A stretch of 64,000 bases of DNA from the NCBI GenBank assembly GCA_019802505.1, contig JAFMOC010000789.1:1-64000 (forward strand), given 5' to 3'. Below are positions 1-10,745 of this stretch, in pieces. Source of the DNA: Corydoras sp. C115 (Eukaryota; Chordata; Actinopteri; Siluriformes; Callichthyidae). Position 1 is the first letter of the stretch. Every line of letters begins with the position of its first letter. The position numbers were made by a program, and so were the translations under genes. Under the pieces are notes generated by a model, which saw only the letters and a list, made by a program, of their open reading frames with translations, was not told the DNA's origin and searched no databases.

Positions 1-202
1 ACGGCGACGTCACTGGTGACGCTGACCCCGTTCCCAGAGTCACGTGACCGATGGTTCCGCCATATTTTGAATCTGCAGCGTTCCGGTGCTTTTGTTTTGT
101 TTTTGTTGAACGCTATTATTCTTTCCCGACGTCAAGGGATCTGCATTAAAACAGAACCGAACTGTTTTTGACTGGTTTTCTGTTTTTTGTCCGGCACGTC
201 GT
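1..202. other. Unassigned sequence left of L2 copy 1
   Basis: No gene or repeat family is recognised here. L2 protein similarity begins at about 203, so this stretch is either flanking host DNA or a diverged 5' part of the element. Confidence 0.4.
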
Positions 203-1798
203 AACAATAATATAGTACAAGAGTTAAATACCTTTAACCCCATATCTAAAAAAGAGCTTGTCTCATTAATTACACAATCAACGACAACATCCTGTATGTT
301 AGACCCAATACCTACAAACCTGCTAAAAGACCTCCTACCAAATATTACAGAGCCTTTTATAAACATTATAAATTCATCACTTAAAATAGGTTATGTCCCC
401 AAAAATCTGAAGTGTGCAGTCATTAAACCATTACTTAAAAAAACTAATTTAGATCCTCTAATACTGTCCAACTATAGACCAATATCAAACCTTCCTTTTG
501 TCTCTAAAATCCTAGAAAAAATAGTGTTCAACCAGCTGAATCGCCATCTTCTAGCTAATAATGTTCATGAAGTTTTTCAGTCAGGTTTTAGGTCTCATCA
601 TAGCACTGAGACAGCCATAATTAAAGTCGTTAATGACTTATTAATGTCCTCGGATAATAACCAAATCTCTTTTCTTGTATTATTAGATCTTAGTGCAGCC
701 TTTGACACTATAGACCATAACATCTTAGTTGATAGATTAGAAAACATTGTGGGTGTTACAGGATCTGCACTCCAGTGGTTTAAATCCTACCTGACAGATC
801 GATATCAATTCACCTGTGTTAACAACCAATATTCTGATCTTGCTAAAGTTAAATATGGCATCCCACAAGGGTCAGTTCTGGGCTCACTCCTATTTGCATT
901 ATATATGCTTCCATTGGGATCAATTATTCGTAAACATGGAATCAGTTTCCACTCATACGCAGATGATACACAGTTATATGTTTCAGCTAACCCTAATGAT
1001 GGTTGTTCAGTCACTAAGCTCGAGGACTGCATCCAAGATATTAAAATATGGATGTCAAAAAACTTCCTACTGCTAAATTCTGATAAAACAGAGTTTCTGA
1101 TAGTTGGACCCAAGGACAAAATTAACAAAGCTTCTAACACTATGTTAAACCTTGATAACTCTTTAATTAGACCCAGCTCATCTGTAAATAATCTCGGTGT
1201 CATTATTGATTCAGATCTCTCCTTTACAAAGCACATTAGCAATATTACTAGAATTGCATTTTTTCACCTTCGTAACATTTCGAAGCTACGAAACATCCTC
1301 TCCCTCCAAGATACAGAAAAACTAATTCATGCTTTTATTACCTCAAGGTTAGATTATTGTAATTCACTTCTGACAGGATGTTCTAATAAATCATTACATA
1401 AATTACAACTTGTGCAGAATGCTGCAGCTAGAGTTTTAACTGAAACACGAAAGTTTGATCATATCAGTCCTGTGTTATCAAACTTGCACTGGCTACCAGT
1501 TAAGTTTCGTATCGAGTACAAAATTTTATTAATAACATATAAAATTTTACATAACCAGGCTCCACAGTATCTGAGTGAGCTGATTCAATCATACAAGCCA
1601 ACACGTGAGCTCCGATCTCAAGGTGCTGGTCTACTCTTAGCTCCTAGAATAAATAAAATTACTGCTGGTGGAAGAGCGTTCTCCCACAAGGTTCCTCAAC
1701 TTTGGAATAGCCTTCCAGTTACTGTTCGTGATTCTGAATCACTATTAATCTTTAAAAATAAATTAAAAACAGATTTATTTAATCTGGCGTTTAATTAA
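203..1798 (+). CDS. L2 LINE reverse transcriptase (partial ORF2)
   Basis: The open frame starts without a native start codon at about 203 and ends at a TAA at 1796-1798; the first Met is at 296. It encodes the RT and C-terminal part of an L2/Maui-like ORF2. Visible motifs in order are NYRPISNLPFVSKILEK, FQSGFRSHHSTETA, the catalytic DLSAAFDTIDH block, GIPQGSVLGSLLFALYM, and the active-site HSYADDTQLY near 950-970. No in-frame stop is present after 296. A full ORF2 would begin with an apurinic endonuclease, which is absent, so this copy cannot be autonomous. It would act on its own RNA by target-primed reverse transcription. Confidence 0.88.
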   Translation, partial: NNNIVQELNTFNPISKKELVSLITQSTTTSCMLDPIPTNLLKDLLPNITEPFINIINSSLKIGYVPKNLKCAVIKPLLKKTNLDPLILSNYRPISNLPFVSKILEKIVFNQLNRHLLANNVHEVFQSGFRSHHSTETAIIKVVNDLLMSSDNNQISFLVLLDLSAAFDTIDHNILVDRLENIVGVTGSALQWFKSYLTDRYQFTCVNNQYSDLAKVKYGIPQGSVLGSLLFALYMLPLGSIIRKHGISFHSYADDTQLYVSANPNDGCSVTKLEDCIQDIKIWMSKNFLLLNSDKTEFLIVGPKDKINKASNTMLNLDNSLIRPSSSVNNLGVIIDSDLSFTKHISNITRIAFFHLRNISKLRNILSLQDTEKLIHAFITSRLDYCNSLLTGCSNKSLHKLQLVQNAAARVLTETRKFDHISPVLSNLHWLPVKFRIEYKILLITYKILHNQAPQYLSELIQSYKPTRELRSQGAGLLLAPRINKITAGGRAFSHKVPQLWNSLPVTVRDSESLLIFKNKLKTDLFNLAFN

Positions 1799-2470
1799 TC
1801 CCCTGTAGATAAAGATGTAGATCTCAGACTTGGCTGTGTTGGGGGGTAATCTCTGATCAGTGTATGCTGTCGTTTCACCTCTTCACCTCATCATTAATGG
1901 GGGGGGTGTGGCGCTGAAATGATGCTGTTCCGGGGCGCCATCTCAACTATGTAGAGTCTGCAGTATCTGCCTCTTTTAGTTATGCTGCTCTAGTCAGTGA
2001 TGCCAGAGTCACATGATGCACTGTATCAATTAATTACTTATTAATTAAATGCCGTGCTTTATTATTAGCTTTAACTGCCTTCCTTGTCTGTTTTTTTTTA
2101 GGTGTGACTGGCTTCCTGGAGACCTTCATCCATGGCGCTGCTGACTAATACTGTATGGATCCTGACAAGGCGGTCCTGCAGGACGCCCCCTAATGGACTC
2201 ACATATAGTTTTCCAGTTGTTAGTTTTTCCATTTGTTTAATATCTGTACATAGCTGTCCTACACTGTTGTTGCTGCCCGGCCGCTCAAGGAGGATGAGTC
2301 CCCCACTGAGTCTTGGTCCTCCCAAGGTTTCTTCCTTAAATAACAACATAAAAGGGAGCTTCGGCTTGCTCTTTGGGGGTTTAAAGGCTTTTCATTCTGT
2401 AAAGCTGCTTTGTGACAATGTACTGTTGTAAAAAGCGCTATATAAATAAATAACTTGAACTTGAACTTAA
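203..2470 (+). mobile_element. 5'-truncated L2-type LINE, copy 1
   Basis: This is a non-LTR retrotransposon lacking its endonuclease part. It holds the reverse-transcriptase frame (to 1798) and a long 3' UTR that recurs at 10746-11428, at 6417-6646 (minus strand), and as older tails near 30.5 and 36.4 kb. The 3' end is a short repeat of CTTGAA units, as expected for L2/CR1-type tails rather than poly(A). L2-clade assignment rests on the protein pattern; the flanking target duplication was not resolved. Confidence 0.88.
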
Positions 2471-2515
2471 TAAGTCATCAGAAATTAAATACCTGTTAAT
2501 AAAAAAAAAAAAAAA

Positions 2516-2761
2516 ACATATTGTCTTCTACTTTTATGGAATAGTTGTATCAGGTTCTTTCATCCAAAATAAAAACACCACAAAACATTTTAGCGACATT
2601 AAAGTAACGCTATTTGGTTCTGTGGATGTTTGTGAGCCGGACAAACGGGATCACATTTAGTGTTGCCACCTTTTAATAATGAAAATAAGACACGTCCACA
2701 TCATTTTGTCAATCTTGTACAATTCTGTTGTTTGTCTAAATTACACTGCATCCCTTGGAAC
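2516..2761 (+). repeat. Lectin-gene 3'-flank segment, copy 1
   Basis: This stretch matches 26904-27062 and 52793-53030, which lie downstream of lectin genes A and B. It marks the 3' flank of a further lectin unit whose body lies left of the window or is lost. It follows a 17-base A run at the L2 end. Confidence 0.7.
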
Positions 2762-2762
2762 T

Positions 2763-3300
2763 AGGGCTGCAACAACGAATCGATAAAATCGATAAAAATC
2801 GATTATCCAAAGTATCGATAATGAATTTCCATTATCGATTCGTTGGGTCGCGCGATTTCCGTGTTACTCGCGATGTCGCAACCGCTTACGTCACCTGTAG
2901 CGCTTCAATAACGCTGGAAAAAAATAGCGGGTTGAACAGAACGAGGCAGAGTCTGCAAAACAAGTTGATAAATCTACAAATGAAACACAGCCAACGCTGA
3001 AACTAAAGTACGTGGAACATGCAGCTCCGCGAACATGCGCAGCAGCACGGTGATGATACAGCTCCTGAAATAAACACTGATGAGGATGAAGCTGAACAGC
3101 AGATAAATCACTACAACATCCCGAGCTGCTTTAGTTCTGAAGTAAATCATAACACTATGAGACCGGCAGAGCAGCGTCATGCTGTATTTGGTTGTTAACT
3201 GGATAATAACAGCGATAGAGAACATGTCTTAATGTCCGTTATACGAATACCCGTCCGTATGTCTCGTCCTGTCCCGTTTTTAGCGGATCAATTGCAGCAC
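2763..3300. mobile_element. Probable hAT-like non-autonomous element, partial
   Basis: It starts TAGGGCTGCAACAACGAATC followed by interleaved ATCGAT/AATCGAT motifs, typical of fish hAT-derived MITEs. It interrupts the lectin 3' flank that is uninterrupted at 53030. No matching right terminal repeat was found, so the right boundary is a guess. Confidence 0.4.
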
Positions 3301-3738
3301 GCGGGATTGACGCGCACACGTGCACGGCGTAAAAGTACGCGGCTTTAAATGTTCCGGCACTGGGAGACTGCGCGCGGCGGATCTCTGCTTACACACTGCT
3401 TACAAATCTCTGCTTACACACTGCAGCCGAGAGTCCGTCAAAAACAGTTGAAGTGACAATAAGAGTTTTGACCAGCAGGGGGGGCTTTAAAGCTTTAAGC
3501 TTTCACGAGGCTTCATCAACACGTCACTAGTTCTGAGTGCCGCGTTTGTGAAAACAATAAAATAAAATATTTTATATAAAATGAGCAGCGAATCTCAGCA
3601 ATCAAACGCCGCTTCCTCCACCCAGCAGCAAATTCAGGCAACGTGACTGACGGCTTCTGATTGACTCAATTCGAGCACGTGACCTCCACCTGTCCGCAGG
3701 TCTTCATTGTGTTCAGGTGAACACTCGAGTGTGTTCAG

Positions 3739-4808
3739 TAGAGCTGTGCGATACCAAGAATTTTGGTATCGATCCGATACCAAGTAAATACAGGGCCAAT
3801 ATCGCGATATTCGATACCGATACCGATACTTTTTAATATTTAAGCTTCATTGATCCAAAAGACCTAGTATAGAATTTCGCCAAATATTGTAGATGACAAC
3901 AAAATAATGTATCCCAATCAACATCTTTGTTTAGAAACAATGGAACAGTAATAAAACAAAGTTTGCTTTAACGTGAGGAAAATATATATTTTTGAGGTAC
4001 AAAAGGAGAAACGACAATACAAATACAAAGTAAAAATGCTCCCCTCACTAGACACTTTTTTCTTTCTTTGTTTCTTTTTTTCAAATAGAATTGTTCTTAG
4101 GAAAAACAATAAAAAAGGAATTTTCTTCATTTCAGTGTAATTCTGTTTTTTCTTAAATAAACAGAGTGTAAAAAATATATCACTTAAAACAACTTAAAAC
4201 AAAATTTTCTGAGTTTAGAGAGCTAACAAACCACAATACAACAAAATGAACACACCACAACATATTCTGTGAGCAGATATTTTCTCAAGTTGAACAATAC
4301 AATTGTGTAATAGAAAGAAAAATGACTTTTTTAACTTCAGTGCACTTCTGGCTTTAAGCAAAATAAAATCGATAAGTGAAAATTAAAGTATAAATCCCCC
4401 CCCCCCCCCCCCCCCCATTTAGAACAAAGGATTAGAGGTTTCACATTTTTGGGTTTCAGTGACATTCGCCTGATGTTCAGTAGCTGTCCTGCCTTTGAAA
4501 AAAGCCTCTCATCTTTTTTTTTATCTCCCACTCAGAGTCTCTCTCTCTGTACTGTGACGTGTCGACTTGGGCGTGTCAGGCTGAGCCCACTTGGTCGCTG
4601 TGTCACGTGACTGTGCAACAACAAAAGTGTGTGTGTGTGTGCCTGTGCCACAGTGATATCAGCGTTACAGACTCAGAGAATAGACTTTAATAAATCGGCG
4701 TGCGCACTAAAAACTTGAGTATCGATCTTTTTACGCAAGTATTGTTCAATACCAATACCAGCGTTGGTATCGATATTATCGATATTTGTATCGATCCGCA
4801 CAGCTCTA
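3739..4808 (+). mobile_element. Non-autonomous hAT element, copy 1 (1070 bp)
   Basis: Its ends are inverted repeats: TAGAGCTGTGCGATACC at left and the complement of TAGAGCTGTGCGGATCGATA at right. An exact 8-bp target duplication GTGTTCAG lies at 3731-3738 and 4809-4816, the length expected for hAT. Subterminal sequence is dense in ATCGATA/GGTATCG motifs. The interior has a C22-type run at about 4397-4418 and no credible transposase. Near-identical copies are at 19117-20196 (inverted) and 54300-55400. Confidence 0.9.
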
Positions 4809-4816
4809 GTGTTCAG

Positions 4817-4935
4817 TGATGGATTGGTGATGGAGTGTTCTGGGTGCATCTGCCCAGCGCCCCAAACGTTCTCCCCTGGATGGGCATGAGGAACCCGAGT
4901 AGAGGATGAAGCAGCCGATAATGAATGAATGAATG
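4817..4935 (+). repeat. SINE tail
   Basis: This is the 3' portion of the window's common SINE (CTGCCCAGCGCC, GTTCTCCCCTGGATGGGCATG) ending in a GAATGAATGAATG tail. It is duplicated at 55445-55562. Confidence 0.7.
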
Positions 4936-5221
4936 TTTACAGAACATTTTAAATCAGTATGGAATAAACCTGGAGGAGAACCCATCTGCACTCCACACAT
5001 GCAGCACCTGCTGGTTTTGATGGTTCACTTATTAAAGGGCTTTTTCTTTGTTATTTTCGATGTTCTTATTCTTATTAAGCACATTTCTGTGATTAATACA
5101 GCCCGAACAGCTCAACGTACAGACTCAACACGTTCAACACTGTTACGTAGGTGATGATTACGTAGAAACCTGTGCTATATACTTTTGTAGCTTGTGGCAT
5201 TTATAGCTTTTAATAAAATTT

Positions 5222-5223
5222 AA

Positions 5224-5296
<73 letters not shown>
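5222..5296. repeat. (TA)n microsatellite
   Basis: About 37 uninterrupted TA dinucleotides. The duplicated copy at 55848 has only a few TA units, so the tract expanded or contracted after duplication. Confidence 0.97.
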
Positions 5297-5298
<2 letters not shown>

Positions 5299-5436
5299 AG
5301 CTGCTAATCAGTTTATTACCAAATTATGTGTCAAATGAATTACTATTGTAAAAACACATTATTAATCTTTATTATTAATAATATAGCTTTATTAAATCAG
5401 AATCAGTTTTATTATGTATAAGTATGTTACACACAC

Positions 5437-5775
5437 GGGCGGCACGGTGGCTTAGTGGTTTAGCATGTTCTCCTCTCATCGCTGGGGATTCCAGGTTCGA
5501 ATCCCAATCTGGGTGGAGTTTGCATGTTCTCCCTGTGTCCGCGTGGGTTTTTTCACACAGTCCAAAAACATTGATCAAGGTCAATTGAATTCTCCAAATT
5601 GCCCCATATAGTGTGTGTGTGTGTGTGTGTGTGAGTGAGTGTGTGTACAGTGATGGATTGCCCCCCTGTCCTGGGTGTATCTGCCCAGCGCCTGAAACGT
5701 TCACCTCTGGATGGGCATGAAGAACCCCCCGCGGCCCTAATAGAGGATAAATTAGGAAGATAATGGATGTATGGA
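5437..5775 (+). repeat. tRNA-derived SINE, near full length
   Basis: It begins GGGCGGCACGGTGGCTTAG. An RNA polymerase III A box (TGGCTTAGTGG, 5448-5458) and B box (GGTTCGAATCC, 5494-5504) are present, then a body containing CACAGTCCAAAAACATTGATC, a (GT)n tract and TGCCCAGCGCCTGAAACGTT. This is the reference copy for the many SINE fragments in the window. There is no intact tRNA fold, so it is not called as a tRNA gene. Confidence 0.85.
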
Positions 5776-6002
5776 TACATGCCTCGTACTGGGGCTTCAC
5801 TAGACACGCCCCTTTTTGCTTGACACAGGCCTCGCTTCAAAAATCACATCACTAGGTGCAACACTGTATATATTGTACATAGCTGTTGTAAATATTGTAA
5901 ATAAAGGTGAATGGAAAAAGGAAAATTCTGTTTCTGATGTCTCAGAACCGCTCGCCCTACACTACCCATAGTGTGTTTTACACCTGCATACCCACTCCAT
6001 CA

Positions 6003-6400
6003 CCGTGTGAAATTAATAAAGGAAACTGACCTCACATGGTGACTGATCACATGTTAAAATAGAATGTGGCTCTCAGACGAGCAATAAACAGAACCCAATG
6101 TATATAATGATGATCCACACAACCAGTGTTCCATGGTTCTGTGATTCAGTTCTGTGATTCAGCATTATTTAGGTTTAGAACACGGTGCAGCTGCTTTGAG
6201 ACCAGACTGTATAGAAATACAGTATTTAATTAAAGTCTAAATAAAGAATAAAGCACTATATAAACTAATAAACCTGAAAGATGAATATGTAAGTAGGGTT
6301 ACCTGTGTGTTGAGGCTGTAGGTTTTCATTGGTGTTTGCACCCCTGGCCTTTGTGTCAGAGTCTTCAGCTGTACAAATCTCAATACTCTCATAAATATCA
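6003..6400 (-). pseudogene. Orphan lectin exon 1 fragment plus intron 1, inverted
   Basis: On the minus strand, about 6400 to 6303 encodes the end of the lectin cytoplasmic exon, ending ...QPQHTG, then splits at a GT donor (CACACAG|GTAACC) exactly as exons 8431-8571 and 63213-63375 do. The matching intron 1 sequence follows to about 6003, where the matching host sequence ends. The exon 5' part is cut off by an L2 tail. No TM or CTLD exon follows to the left, so this is a relic. It lies head-to-head with the gene A exon. Confidence 0.85.
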
Positions 6401-6416
6401 ACTGCAATAAGCTATT

Positions 6417-6646
6417 AAGTTCAAGTTAAGTTCGAGATATTTATTTATACAGCGCTTTTTACAACAGTACATTGTCACAAAGCAGCTTTACAGAATGAAA
6501 AGACTTTAAACCCCCAAAGAGCAAGCCGAAGCGACAGTGGCAAAAAAAAACTCCCTGTTATGTTGTTATTTAAGGAAGAAACCTTGGGAGGACCAAGACT
6601 CAGTGGGGGACTCGTCCTCCTTGAGCGGCCAGGCAGCAAAAACAAT
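6417..6646 (-). mobile_element. L2 3'-end fragment
   Basis: This is the reverse complement of the last 230 bases of the L2 copies at 203-2470 and 9553-11428. It includes the AGCGCTATATAAATA terminus and has inserted into the orphan lectin exon. Confidence 0.88.
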
Positions 6647-6778
6647 GTTTAGTTTGTTTGTGTTGTCAGGCACTATGCGCGCTATGTGAGTTTGATGATT
6701 TTATGATGTTTATTTGAGAGAATGACAAACAGTTGAGTTGGTGTAGCCACCTCTGGGCCTTTCAGGAAAGGTGTAGAT

Positions 6779-7847
6779 CAGGGGTGATCAATACGTCGAT
6801 TGCGATCGGCCGGTCGATCGCGCAGGGGTGTCCGGTAGATCGCGACGGATGTTTGAAAGAAAAAAAAAGTGCTTATCACGTGTCAGCGCTTTTTTTACAG
6901 CACAGTATCGGAAGCGCTTATACACACACACATATTTTAACACACACAATGTGTGTCATTCTGAATCGCGATCTCTATCCCTGTGAAAGTGAGTAGTCTG
7001 CTCGCCCCCCCTCCGTCTCTCTTGCTTTTCCCAAAACCGGCACGTGGTCACGCCTCCGTGCCTAAATCCGATGCACTGCATCACGAATCACCCACATTAG
7101 ATAGTTTGTTTTTGCACTTTATTTGACTGAAAAGATGTTAAAAAATAATTAAAATACCATTTTCATTTATAGTGTGAGGATTAATATTTTTTTACAATGT
7201 CAAACTCAAAATGCATTTGCTTTTATTAATGTTCATGTTCTCTTTGGTGAGATGCAGGTTACAGTGATTGTTTTACATTTGTGCTGTATACTGTGTGTTT
7301 GGTCATTTGGGTGGAACTAAAATCAAGTTTTCTCCATGCCATTTGCTGGAATGTCCATCTATCCATTATCTTCCCCTTTATCCTCTATTAGAGTCGCAGT
7401 GGGGTTCCCCATGCCCATCCAGGGAAGAACGTTTCGGGTGATGGGCAGATACAGCCAGGACAGGACGCCAATCTATCACTGGATACAAACACACACACTC
7501 TATATGGGGCAATTTGGAGAGTTTAACTGACCTCGATCCATGTTTATGGACTGTGGGAGGAAACCGGAGAACCCGGAGGAAACCCACACGGACACGGGGA
7601 GAACATGGAAACTCCACCCAGATTGAGCCACCGTGCTGTCCATTTGCTGGAATGTTTTTAATAAAATAACAATTTCTGTGAAAATGACAATCTGAGGCAG
7701 TCTTTTCTATGCTGATTCACAATACTAACATGATGTGTGTAAACAGGTTTCAATATAAAAGCCTAAAAAAAGATTAACCCTGGTAGATCTCGATGACCTG
7801 TCCAATGGAAAAGTAGATCTTGGGCCAGAAAAGTGTGGGCACCCCTG
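6779..7847. mobile_element. hAT-type element (1069 bp) with nested SINE
   Basis: Terminal inverted repeats are CAGGGGTG...CACCCCTG. An exact 8-bp target duplication GTGTAGAT lies at 6771-6778 and 7848-7855. The ends carry GGTAGATCGCGA and GTAGATCTTGGGCC. No transposase frame was recognised; a SINE lies inside at about 7355-7640. Confidence 0.88.
7355..7640 (-). repeat. SINE nested in hAT element
   Basis: This is the reverse complement of the 5437-5775 SINE (GTGGGAGGAAACCGGAGAAC, CCAGGACAGGACGCC). The A/B-box head is shortened. Confidence 0.8.
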
Positions 7848-8229
7848 GTGTAGATGAACTGACAGATCATGTGACCCAGTGTATGAGCTGAAGTCTGGTT
7901 CATCAGAAGAGCAGACATATGTGTGAGGACAGGAAGTGACACCTTAGGAGGCTGAATGTGCATGTGAGAAGCAGTTGTAAACTTTGTGACTTTATCGTTA
8001 TATTTAGTGACTTTTCAGAGCCTCTAGTGACTTATTTTTTAAATAAAGCGACTAGAGACAAATGTAGAGACCTCTTTGTGGTGTTGTTGGAGACTTTTGG
8101 AGACTGAGATTTTAGACTCTTCAGTTACCGTCCCACAACACTCACAGTTACACCAACACCGCTTCACACCCACACTTCAAATCAACTGCGCATGCGCAGA
8201 GCCACCGCAGACTGACCACAGACAAAGTC

Positions 8230-8430
8230 GGAACAGAACAAAAGAAAAAAAATAGTCAGGGGAGTGTTTATTTGTAAAAAGCACTGAACAGGTACTGATC
8301 TAATGATCTGCACTTCCTAACAGTCTGCACTTCCTTTTTTAACGTCTCCAGAAGGTTGATTCTGTTAAACCAGTGTATTGACTGTGAGCTGCTGCAGAGC
8401 GACAGATCAGCAGAGTGAGTTTTGTTTTAC
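8230..8430 (+). promoter_or_regulatory. Gene A upstream region and 5' UTR
   Basis: The block GTCAGGGGAGTGTTTATTT...ACTGATCTAATGAT...GGTTGATTCTGTTAAACC... directly precedes exon 1. It recurs at 37460-37668, 53150-53235 (first half) and 63005-63212. Conservation at several exon 1 sites suggests promoter plus 5' UTR. No TATA box was identified with confidence. Confidence 0.55.
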
Positions 8431-8571
8431 GATGCTTTGGATCTGACAGACAAGAGAATCAAGACGGTGGAGGATATTTATGAGAGTTTTGAGATTTGTA
8501 CAGCTGACGACTCTGACACAAAGGCCAGGGGTGCAAACACCAATGAAAACCTACAGCCTCAACACACAGGT
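8431..8571 (+). pseudogene. C-type lectin gene A, exon 1 (frameshifted)
   Basis: This is the cytoplasmic-tail exon of a type II lectin receptor, ending CACACAG|GTAACC in phase 1. Compared with the intact exon at 63213-63375, 31 bp immediately after the ATG are missing. The native ATG (8431) therefore reads only four codons before TGA. The downstream frame (ALDLTDKRIKTVED...QPQHTG) is otherwise preserved and could only be used from a non-ATG or upstream start. Loss of frame here agrees with the damaged TM exon at 17798. The 7-kb intron that follows has absorbed an R2-like LINE, an L2, a hAT element, a gypsy LTR and SINEs. Confidence 0.82.
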
Positions 8572-8898
8572 AACCCTACTTACATATTCATCTTTCAGGT
8601 TTATTAAATAGTGCTTTATTCTTTATTTAGACTTTAATTAAACATTGTATTTCTATAGAGCATGGTCTCAAAGCAGCTGCACCGTGTTCTAAACCTAAAT
8701 AATGCTGAATCACAGAACTGAATCACAGAACCATGGAACACTGGTTGTGTGGATCATCATTATATACATTGGGTTCTGTTTATTGTCTGGGTTTATTTAT
8801 TGTTGGGTTCTGTTTATTGTCTGAGAGCCACATTCTATTTTAACATGTGATCAGTCACCATGCGAGTCCAGTTTCCTTTATTAATTTCACACATATAC
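8572..8898 (+). other. Lectin gene A intron 1, proximal part
   Basis: Matches the reverse complement of 6003-6302 and, from about 8720, matches 38911-38985. No other feature was seen. The match to host intron ends near 8892, at the R2-like element flank. Confidence 0.7.
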
Positions 8899-8987
8899 AG
8901 ATGTAAGCACAGGTGATCACACCTGCTTGGCATTTCTGCCTGACGCACCTCCGACGGTGCCATTGTGCAGACTGCAGGGTCATCAGC
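8899..8987. repeat. 89-bp direct repeat, left copy
   Basis: Identical by eye to 14785-14873. It begins AGATGTAAGCACAGG and ends GGGTCATCAGC. The pair brackets the R2-like LINE and is either an unusually long target-site duplication or a fragment of a second element copy. Confidence 0.85.
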
Positions 8988-9552
8988 TGGGGGCCACCCT
9001 TCACTGATGTTTCGCTCCATTATCCCCAGAACATCTCTGGGTGGTGGAGCAGCGACAGGGACGTCTCCCTGCCACCCCCTGCAGCCTGCTGAAGGATCTA
9101 TATTCACCCCACTCTGACCCCAGTGTTATTGTTGTGTGTGAGATGAGTCGCAGGGGACTGTGCATGGCAGGGACGTCCATCTCCCTGAGTCAAGCACAGA
9201 CCTGACCGCATACCAAAACGTCTCCCTCAAGAGCCTTCTTTTCCCCATGTGCTATCCTTCCTTCTAAGCCATAGCCAGAAGCTCCCTTCCTCCGCCTCCT
9301 CTGCAAGATCACAAAGAGCTCGCCTCCTGTTAGAGCCTGTAACACCCAGAGTTTTCAGTAACCTCTGTGTGGATGTCCCAGTGAAGCCCCTGCATCCGAC
9401 CTCCACTGGGAAGATGAAAGGTCTCCACCCAGCTTGTGAGCATGTTGCTGCCAGCTCTGTGTACTTGTCCTTCTTCCGTTCGTACGCGGACTCCATGTGC
9501 TCCTCCCATGGGACTGTCAACTCTACCATTGTAGACATTGTACATTGTACCA

Positions 9553-10745
9553 CTGAGACAGCCTTAATTAAAGTTGTTAATGACTTATTAATGTCCTCTG
9601 ATAATAACCAAATCTCTTTTCTTGTATTATTAGATCTTAGTGCAGCCTTTGACACTATAGACCATAACATCTTAGTTGATAGATTAGAAAACATTGTGGG
9701 TGTTACAGGATCTGCACTCCAGTGGTTTAAATCCTACCTGACTGATCGATATCAATTCACCTGTGTTAACAACCAATATTCTGATCTCGCTAAAGTTAAA
9801 TATGGTGTCCCACAAGGGTCAGTTCTGGGTCCACTCCTATTTGCATTATATATGCTTCCATTGGGATCAATTATTCGTAAACATGGAATCAGTTTCCACT
9901 CATATGCAGATGATACACAGTTATATGTTTCAGCTAACCCTAATGATGGTTGTTCAGTCACTAAGCTCGAGGACTGCATCCAAGATATTAAAATGTGGAT
10001 GTCAAAAAACTTCCTACTGCTAAATTCTGATAAAACAGAGTTTCAGATAGTTGGAAACAAGGACAAAATTAACAAAGCTTCTAACACTATGTTAAATCTT
10101 GATAACTCTTTAATTAGACCCAGTTCATCTGTAAATAATCTCGGTGTCATTATTGATTCAGATCTCTCCTTTGCAAAGCACATTAGCAATATCACTAGAA
10201 TTGCATTTTTTCACCTTCGTAACATTTCGAAGCTACGAAATATCCTCTCCCTCCAAGATGCAGAAAAACTAATTCATGCTTTTATTACCTCAAGGTTAGA
10301 TTATTGTAATTCACTTCTGACAGGATGTTCTAATAAATCATTACATAAATTACAACTTGTGCAGAATGCTGCAGCTAGAGTTTTAACTAAAACCAGAAAG
10401 TTTGATCATATAACTCCTGTGTTATCAAACTTGCACTGGCTACCAGTTAAGTTTCGTATCGAGTACAAAATTTTATTAATAACATATAAAATTTTACATA
10501 GCCAGGCTCCACAGTATCTGAGTGAGCTGATTCAATTGTACCAGCCGACACGTGAGCTCCGATCTCAAGGTGCTGGCTTACTCTTAGCTCCTAGAATAAA
10601 TAAAATTACTGCTGGTGGAAGAGCGTTCTCCCACAAGGCTCCTCAACTTTGGAATAGCCTTCCAGTTACTGTTCGTGATTCTGAATCACTATTAATCTTT
10701 AAAAATAAATTAAAAACACATTTATTTAATCTTGCGTTTAACTAA
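9553..10745 (+). CDS. L2 LINE reverse transcriptase (partial)
   Basis: Open from the truncation point (TETALIKVVNDLL) to a TAA at 10743-10745. It carries the DLSAAFDTIDH, GVPQGSVLGPLLFALYM and SYADDTQLY motifs. The frame happens to stay open to the left as far as 9249, but that extension is antisense R2-like sequence and not part of the L2 protein. The RT fingers seen in copy 1 are missing, so this copy is inactive. Confidence 0.88.

Larger units (their letters stand above)
3400..5215 (+). repeat. Segmental duplication, left copy
   Basis: Positions about 3400-3738 and 4809-5215 are near-identical to 53970-54299 and 55401-55870. The shared sequence includes a TGACAATAAGAG/CCAGCAGGGGG stretch, a CACGTGACCTCCACCTGTCC stretch and a (TGAA)n SINE tail. 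Each copy is interrupted by its own insertion of the same hAT element at a different site. Confidence 0.8.
6735..7975 (-). promoter_or_regulatory. Lectin upstream region, minus-strand copy, split by hAT
   Basis: Positions 6735-6778 and 7848-7975 together are the reverse complement of the segments at 30345-30490 and 36215-36370, which contain CACTTCCTGTCCTCACACAT and AGGCCCAGAGGTGGCTACAC. Position relative to exon 1 suggests a 5' flank or promoter; no transcription start is demonstrable. Confidence 0.55.

Noticed and set aside
2132..2431. Small frame (MALLTNTVWILTRRSC...) repeated at 11064
   Set aside because: It is part of the L2 3' UTR and is broken or shifted in other tails, so there is no evidence of coding.
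3918..4130. Lys/Phe-rich frame inside the hAT copies
   Set aside because: Present in all three copies only because they are near-identical; no transposase motif (no hAT dimerisation or catalytic block).
5448..5504. Possible tRNA gene from A and B boxes
   Set aside because: Boxes are spaced for a SINE promoter, but no cloverleaf or anticodon stem can be drawn, and the unit is followed by SINE body and tail.
9249..10745. Continuous 498-codon frame starting at 9249
   Set aside because: Its first 100 or so residues are antisense sequence of the R2-like endonuclease region; only the part from about 9553 is L2 reverse transcriptase. It is not a fusion protein.
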